Shown here one piece after another: positions 7,460 through 10,573 of a DNA stretch of 10,573 bases. The stretch spans positions 1-10,573 of the forward strand of contig CANJEF010000016.1 in the NCBI GenBank assembly GCA_947472965.1, written 5' to 3'. Numbering within the stretch: position 1 is the stretch's first letter; every line of letters starts with the position of its first letter. Origin of the DNA: Sphingobacteriales bacterium. Its GTDB lineage: Bacteria > Bacteroidota > Bacteroidia > Chitinophagales > Chitinophagaceae. A program made the position numbers and the translations under genes. The notes under the pieces are model-generated. The model did no database searches. It was not told the origin of the DNA and saw only the letters and a program-made list of their open reading frames with translations.

Positions 7460-7795
7460 ATGAAGTTTTCTCTGCTTTTTCTTCTATCTTTTTTGTTGAC
7501 GATTGGGTCATTTGCCCAAAAAGTATTTGCCGTTGAAAACCAAAGCCAGGCGGATGTAAAAGTATTCGTGGTAAAGTATGAAAGCCAGGCCGACTTAAAA
7601 GTATTCAAGGTTAAGTACCAGAGTCAGGCAGATGATAATGATGGCAAATGGTTCTTTACCCAGTATGCCAGTCAGGCTGAAAAGAAAATCTATTTCGTAA
7701 AATATGAAAGCCAGGCCGACTTAAAAATTTTCTTTATTAAATATGAAAGCCAGGCAGGATGGAAGAATCAATCAAAAAAGCATCTTTTTTATTAA
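7460..7795 (+). CDS. Exported SQAD-repeat protein, DUF6150 / 7(1) septoil knot domain family
   Basis: This 111-residue protein has a signal peptide (MKFSLLFLLSFLLTIGSFAQ, likely cleaved just before or after Q20) and then six repeats of the pattern hydrophobic-x-hydrophobic-x-x-Tyr-x-Ser-Gln-Ala-Asp covering residues 21-100. The serines of the SQA core are S29, S42, S55, S71, S84 and S97, so the spacing is 13, 13, 16, 13, 13. The wide centre contains DDNDGKWFF. The tail GWKNQSKKHLFY (100-111) is typical of the family. I recognise this as the DUF6150 family, also called the 7(1) septoil knot domain, small proteins whose chain is reported to form a very deep topological knot; this is recall, not a search. 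Mature size is about 91 residues with no cysteine, so it is probably a periplasmic or secreted beta-rich fold. The ATG at 7460 is preferred over TTG at 7442 (which overlaps the upstream stop) because it gives the better signal peptide. Function is unknown. Confidence 0.8.
   Translation: MKFSLLFLLSFLLTIGSFAQKVFAVENQSQADVKVFVVKYESQADLKVFKVKYQSQADDNDGKWFFTQYASQAEKKIYFVKYESQADLKIFFIKYESQAGWKNQSKKHLFY
7520..7759 (+). repeat. In-gene tandem repeats, 39-bp period with one 48-bp interval
   Basis: The six protein repeats of the septoil-knot gene are visible in the DNA. The period is 39 bases except for one 48-base interval in the middle. A 24-base stretch is identical at 7577-7600 and 7703-7726 (126 bases apart, units 2 and 5), and its first 14 bases recur at 7742-7755 (unit 6). 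The 126-base offset equals 42 codons, so units 1-3 align with units 4-6, as expected from duplication of a three-unit half. Confidence 0.85.
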
Positions 7796-7822
7796 CTGAT
7801 TTTAAATATAGTATTGAAAATA

Positions 7823-7849
7823 AAAGACCCTCCATGTTGGAGGGTCTTT
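7823..7849. terminator. Hairpin terminator between convergent genes
   Basis: The arms 7823-7834 (AAAGACCCTCCA) and 7838-7849 are perfect reverse complements: 12 bp with a 3-base TGT loop and a GC-rich core. On the minus strand the hairpin is followed by a T-rich run (TATTTTC), fitting termination of the AIM24-family gene. On the plus strand the tail is only TTTC, though the A/T ends of the stem may let it also end the septoil-knot transcript. Confidence 0.85.
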
Positions 7850-7871
7850 CAGTTAGCAGAAAATATATTTT

Positions 7872-8678
7872 TTAAAATCCGTCACCATCAAGCATGTTAC
7901 CAATACCACCTAGGATACTTCCTTCTTCTTTTCTATTGAAAGATCCATATGACATAATCCTGCTTGCAAGCCTGCTGATTGGCAATGTTTGAAGCCAAAT
8001 TTTACCAGGGCCGCGAAGGGTAGCGAAGAATAGACCTTCACCACCGAAGATGGAATTCTTAATACCACCAATAAATTGGATGTCGAAATCTACAGTACTG
8101 GTGTAGGCAACCAAACATCCTGTGTCCACTTTCAGCACCTCGCCAGGAGTGAGGTAGCGTTCAAAAACATGGCCACCTGCATGCACAAAGGCCATGCCGT
8201 CACCTTCGAGTTTTTGCATGATGAAACCTTCGCCTCCGAATAAGCCTGTTCCAAGTTTTCTTTGAAATTCAATTCCAACGCTAACGCCCTTTGCTGCGCA
8301 TAGAAATGCATCCTTTTGGCAAATGATCCTCCCATCAAGTTGTTGGAGATCAAGTGCTATTATTTTTCCTGGGTAGGGAGATGCAAACGACACCTTCTTT
8401 TTACCTTGTCCAATATTTGTATAGGCCGTCATGAAAAGGCTTTCACCTGTTAGTAGTCTCTTTCCTGCTGAGAACAGCTTGCCCATTATGCCTTGGTTTT
8501 GTGATGACCCATCCCCAAAAATAGTTTGCATTTGAATTCCATCATCCATTAGCAAAAAGCTTCCAGCCTCAGCAACGGCTGTTTCGTTTGGATCAAGTTC
8601 GACCTCAACATATTGCATTTCTTCACCTACAATGCGGTAGTCAATTTCATGGTTTGATCTTGTGTTGTATTGTTCCAT
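7872..8678 (-). CDS. AIM24 / TIGR00266 family protein
   Basis: This 268-residue protein belongs to the AIM24 family (older names DUF124, TIGR00266), which folds as a beta-rich trimeric barrel-like domain related to tryptophan RNA-binding attenuator-type folds. Landmarks are [20 protein letters not shown] (24-43), [13 protein letters not shown] (76-88), the glycine-rich [19 protein letters not shown] (143-161), and a second copy-like element at 205-233 containing [10 protein letters not shown] and [13 protein letters not shown]. The repeated FGGEG elements suggest an internal duplication. There is no signal peptide or transmembrane helix, so it is probably cytosolic. The tail is short and glycine-rich ([15 protein letters not shown]). 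The biochemical function of bacterial members is not known, and the yeast namesake is mitochondrial. The gene starts 86 bases after the RND permease stop on the same strand, behind an A-rich leader with no Shine-Dalgarno sequence, and ends at the hairpin shared with the convergent septoil-knot gene. Confidence 0.88.
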   Translation of the reverse strand: MEQYNTRSNHEIDYRIVGEEMQYVEVELDPNETAVAEAGSFLLMDDGIQMQTIFGDGSSQNQGIMGKLFSAGKRLLTGESLFMTAYTNIGQGKKKVSFASPYPGKIIALDLQQLDGRIICQKDAFLCAAKGVSVGIEFQRKLGTGLFGGEGFIMQKLEGDGMAFVHAGGHVFERYLTPGEVLKVDTGCLVAYTSTVDFDIQFIGGIKNSIFGGEGLFFATLRGPGKIWLQTLPISRLASRIMSYGSFNRKEEGSILGGIGNMLDGDGF

Positions 8679-8759
8679 TGTTTTTATTTTTTTAGATGCA
8701 TGTTGGCGACAATAAGTTGCATTATATGCGTCATCAATATTCTTTTGAAGAACTTATTT

Positions 8760-8767
8760 CAAATTTA
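8760..8767 (-). promoter_or_regulatory. Candidate -7 promoter element for the AIM24-family gene
   Basis: The minus strand reads TAAATTTG here, an exact match to the Bacteroidota -7 consensus TAnnTTTG. It overlaps the TAA stop of the upstream RND gene and lies about 80 bases before the AIM24-family start at 8678. No TTG is seen at the usual distance upstream, so this is weak; read-through from the RND gene is an equally good explanation for expression. Confidence 0.25.
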
Positions 8768-10573
8768 TTGTTTTCCGTTCCATACTGGCTTACCCTGAAT
8801 TTTCCTGACAAGGAATACCAGGCCTGTCATGATGAAAAATAAGGGGCCTAGCAATCCCAAAATGGATATCCACCTTCCCTTGAAGAAGCTGAGCATTGGA
8901 CGCTTAAGCCTTTCTGCGATCAGGTACATTGCAGGAACAACCAGCAATGTCATGAAAAAGGCAAATATCAGTCCCCATATAATTGTAAGCGACAAAGGTT
9001 TCCAGAACACCGCATTATCACCACCAAAAAAGATATGTGGATTCAGATCTGTCAACAACGAAACAAAGTTGATGTTGAATCCTATCGCCAGAGGAATCAG
9101 TGCAAGAATAGCAGCAAGTGCTGTTAACAATACCGGTACGATACGTGTTTTTCCTGCTTCAATAACAGCTTCTCTTGTTTTCATTCCCCTAGATCGAAGT
9201 TCATCTGCAAATTCGATTACAAGGATGCCGTTTTTCACAACGATACCTGATAGGCCAACAATTCCAATGCCAGTGGTAACCACTGCAAAAGTTGATCGGG
9301 TAATCGCATAGCCTAACAAAACACCAATCAAGCTGAAAAAGATTTCAGAAAGTATGATGATCGTTTTGCTGTAGGAGTTGAATTGCAGAATGAGGATGAG
9401 CAAAATCAAACCAATTGCAGTGAATAAGGCAGATTGAAGGAATGTGGCTGTTTCGGCAAGTTGCTCACCTTCGCCTGTTTGTGAAATCACAACATCATCA
9501 GGCTTGCCTTTGAAAGCATCAATTTGTTTTTTGATTTCTGTATTTACGGCGGCAGGTGTAAATCCTCTTGATACCAAGACGTTTGAGAAAATGGTAATTA
9601 CCCTTTTCTGGTTTTTCCTTTTGATGCTGCCGTAGGTGCTATTCAAATCAACCTTAACAACTGAACTTATGGGCACTTGCCTGATTTGGCCAGAGGTGAA
9701 ATCACGGTAGGTTATTCGCATATTTAATAACTCCGATAACGACTTTCTTTGTGTTGCATCGTTTCTTAAAATGATTTTGTACTCATCTTCACCGATCTTT
9801 AATTTTGAAATTTCCTTTCCAAACAATGCTGTTCTGATTTCCACTCCAATTTGTCCTGTTGAAATACCCGCTAGCAATGCCCTTTCCCTGTCAATTGTAA
9901 TACCTATCTCCGGATTGGTAACATCAACATCAATTTTCAATTCTTCCACACCAGGAATATTTTTTTCAGTGAGGTAGTTTTTTAAATTAATGGCGGTGTT
10001 AGTGAGGGATTCAAAATCATCCCCGGTAACTTCAATGTTGACGGGTGCTTGTGTTTGTGGACCATTGCTTTCTTGTGCCACACTGATTTCAGTGGAAGGA
10101 ATTCCTTTCACTGCTTCCCGGATTGAATCAAGATATGGAAGCGTAGGTTTGCCATCTCGTTCTTCAAATGGAACAAATGAAACCTGTACCCTGCCAAGTT
10201 CAGGCCTGGTGCTTCTGTCGCCACTGTTTGGATCGCTTGCACCTATTGCCACATTGGCAATAACACTTTCAACCAATGGGTTTTTATTTCCGCCATCTGT
10301 TCCCAATACCTTGTTTATTCTTCTTTCAAGAATTTGGGTAACTGAATCTGTATATTTTATATCCGTACCTGCTGGAAGTTTCATGTATACATAAAGGGTA
10401 TTGGGGTCACCCGATGGAAACAAAACAACTGGAACATTTCTCATTCCGAAAAATATGAAGGAGAAAATGAGCAAGACAAATGTTGCGATCAACATCTTCA
10501 CTGGTCTCCATCCTTGTGTTGTCCACCTCAATAGCTTTTCATAACTGTTCATCATGGAAGGAAGAAGCTTTCC
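8765..10573 (-). CDS. RND-family efflux permease (AcrB/HAE1-like), C-terminal half, 5' truncated by the window edge
   Basis: The frame is open to the right edge: six more codons (Gly-Lys-Leu-Leu-Pro-Ser) precede the Met-Met at 10555-10550. These methionines are therefore internal, and the visible 602 residues are the second half of a protein normally over 1000 long. Counting from the Met at 10555, one helix spans about 21-38 (TM7). A periplasmic porter/docking region covers about 40-370 (VVLFPSGDPNTLYVYMKLPAGTD, 43-65). Helices follow at about 371-392, 397-418, 421-447, 472-492, 521-546, with an extra one at 563-584. The motif GIVGLSGIVVKNGILVIEFA (431-450) has K441 where AcrB has the proton-relay Lys940, and T478 matches AcrB Thr978. 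RND permeases use proton-motive force in the inner membrane to export drugs, lipids or metals with a periplasmic adaptor and outer-membrane channel. Those partners would lie beyond the right edge, and the substrate is unknown. Confidence 0.92.
   Translation of the reverse strand, partial: GKLLPSMMNSYEKLLRWTTQGWRPVKMLIATFVLLIFSFIFFGMRNVPVVLFPSGDPNTLYVYMKLPAGTDIKYTDSVTQILERRINKVLGTDGGNKNPLVESVIANVAIGASDPNSGDRSTRPELGRVQVSFVPFEERDGKPTLPYLDSIREAVKGIPSTEISVAQESNGPQTQAPVNIEVTGDDFESLTNTAINLKNYLTEKNIPGVEELKIDVDVTNPEIGITIDRERALLAGISTGQIGVEIRTALFGKEISKLKIGEDEYKIILRNDATQRKSLSELLNMRITYRDFTSGQIRQVPISSVVKVDLNSTYGSIKRKNQKRVITIFSNVLVSRGFTPAAVNTEIKKQIDAFKGKPDDVVISQTGEGEQLAETATFLQSALFTAIGLILLILILQFNSYSKTIIILSEIFFSLIGVLLGYAITRSTFAVVTTGIGIVGLSGIVVKNGILVIEFADELRSRGMKTREAVIEAGKTRIVPVLLTALAAILALIPLAIGFNINFVSLLTDLNPHIFFGGDNAVFWKPLSLTIIWGLIFAFFMTLLVVPAMYLIAERLKRPMLSFFKGRWISILGLLGPLFFIMTGLVFLVRKIQGKPVWNGKQ

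Noticed and set aside
7285..7608. Minus-strand open frame of 107 codons across the BI-1 and septoil-knot genes
   Set aside because: Its repeated TFTSAW-like pattern is just the complement of the real SQAD repeats; no independent support.
7520..7759. Regularly spaced repeats, considered as a CRISPR array or iterons
   Set aside because: The period is a multiple of three, the repeats keep an open reading frame with a signal peptide, and the spacers are not unique sequences; they are coding repeats.
8710..8755. Short inverted repeats (TTCTT/AAGAA at 8740-8752 and a near-palindrome around 8719-8730) as a terminator or operator
   Set aside because: The stems are only about five A/T-rich pairs or imperfect, and there is no T-tract at the right place.
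8829..9311. Open frame of 160 codons on the plus strand opposite the RND gene
   Set aside because: It is antisense to a well-supported RND permease; the composition mirrors the complement of membrane-helix codons and no family is recognisable.
9990..10394. Open frame of 134 codons on the plus strand opposite the RND periplasmic region
   Set aside because: Shadow of the minus-strand permease with no recognisable motif.

Overview
The window looks like ordinary chromosomal backbone of a member of the Bacteroidota, probably from the Cytophagales/Chitinophagales side. The evidence is AT-rich DNA, A/T-rich leaders with almost no Shine-Dalgarno sequences, TAnnTTTG-type promoter candidates, and gene families with a strong Bacteroidota flavour: a single-POTRA Omp85 protein, a NupG-like MFS carrier beside a Gfo/Idh/MocA oxidoreductase, a fused gamma-alpha 2-oxoacid:ferredoxin oxidoreductase subunit, and a SQAD-repeat 'septoil knot' protein. 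There are no tRNA or rRNA genes, IS elements, phage genes or CRISPR arrays. No intergenic gap exceeds 150 bases.

Layout. Bases 1-4610 carry four plus-strand genes: the 3' part of a CBS-domain protein cut by the left edge, an exported single-POTRA Omp85 (BamA/TamA-like) outer-membrane protein, a nucleoside:H+ symporter-family MFS transporter, and 24 bases later a Gfo/Idh/MocA oxidoreductase. The last two are probably one transcription unit for uptake and oxidation of a sugar-like compound. A perfect 15-bp hairpin with A- and T-tracts (4628-4671) separates them from the convergent korA-like gene (4690-6537, minus). No beta subunit of that enzyme is present in the window.

A 149-base divergent region (6538-6686), with promoter-like elements on both strands, lies between korA and a 7-TM Bax inhibitor-1 family protein (6687-7445, plus). 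Fourteen bases after it comes the most distinctive gene here: a 111-residue exported protein made almost entirely of six YxSQAD-type repeats (7460-7795), which I recognise as the DUF6150 / '7(1) septoil knot' family. A second perfect hairpin (7823-7849) separates it from two minus-strand genes: an AIM24/TIGR00266-family protein (7872-8678), and the C-terminal half of a large RND efflux permease (8765 to the right edge, cut at its 5' end).

Most of the window has familiar families. The part most worth a second look is the septoil-knot gene: a secreted protein with symmetric internal repeats (spacing 13-13-16-13-13 residues), no assigned function, and a close, possibly operonic link to a BI-1-family membrane protein.
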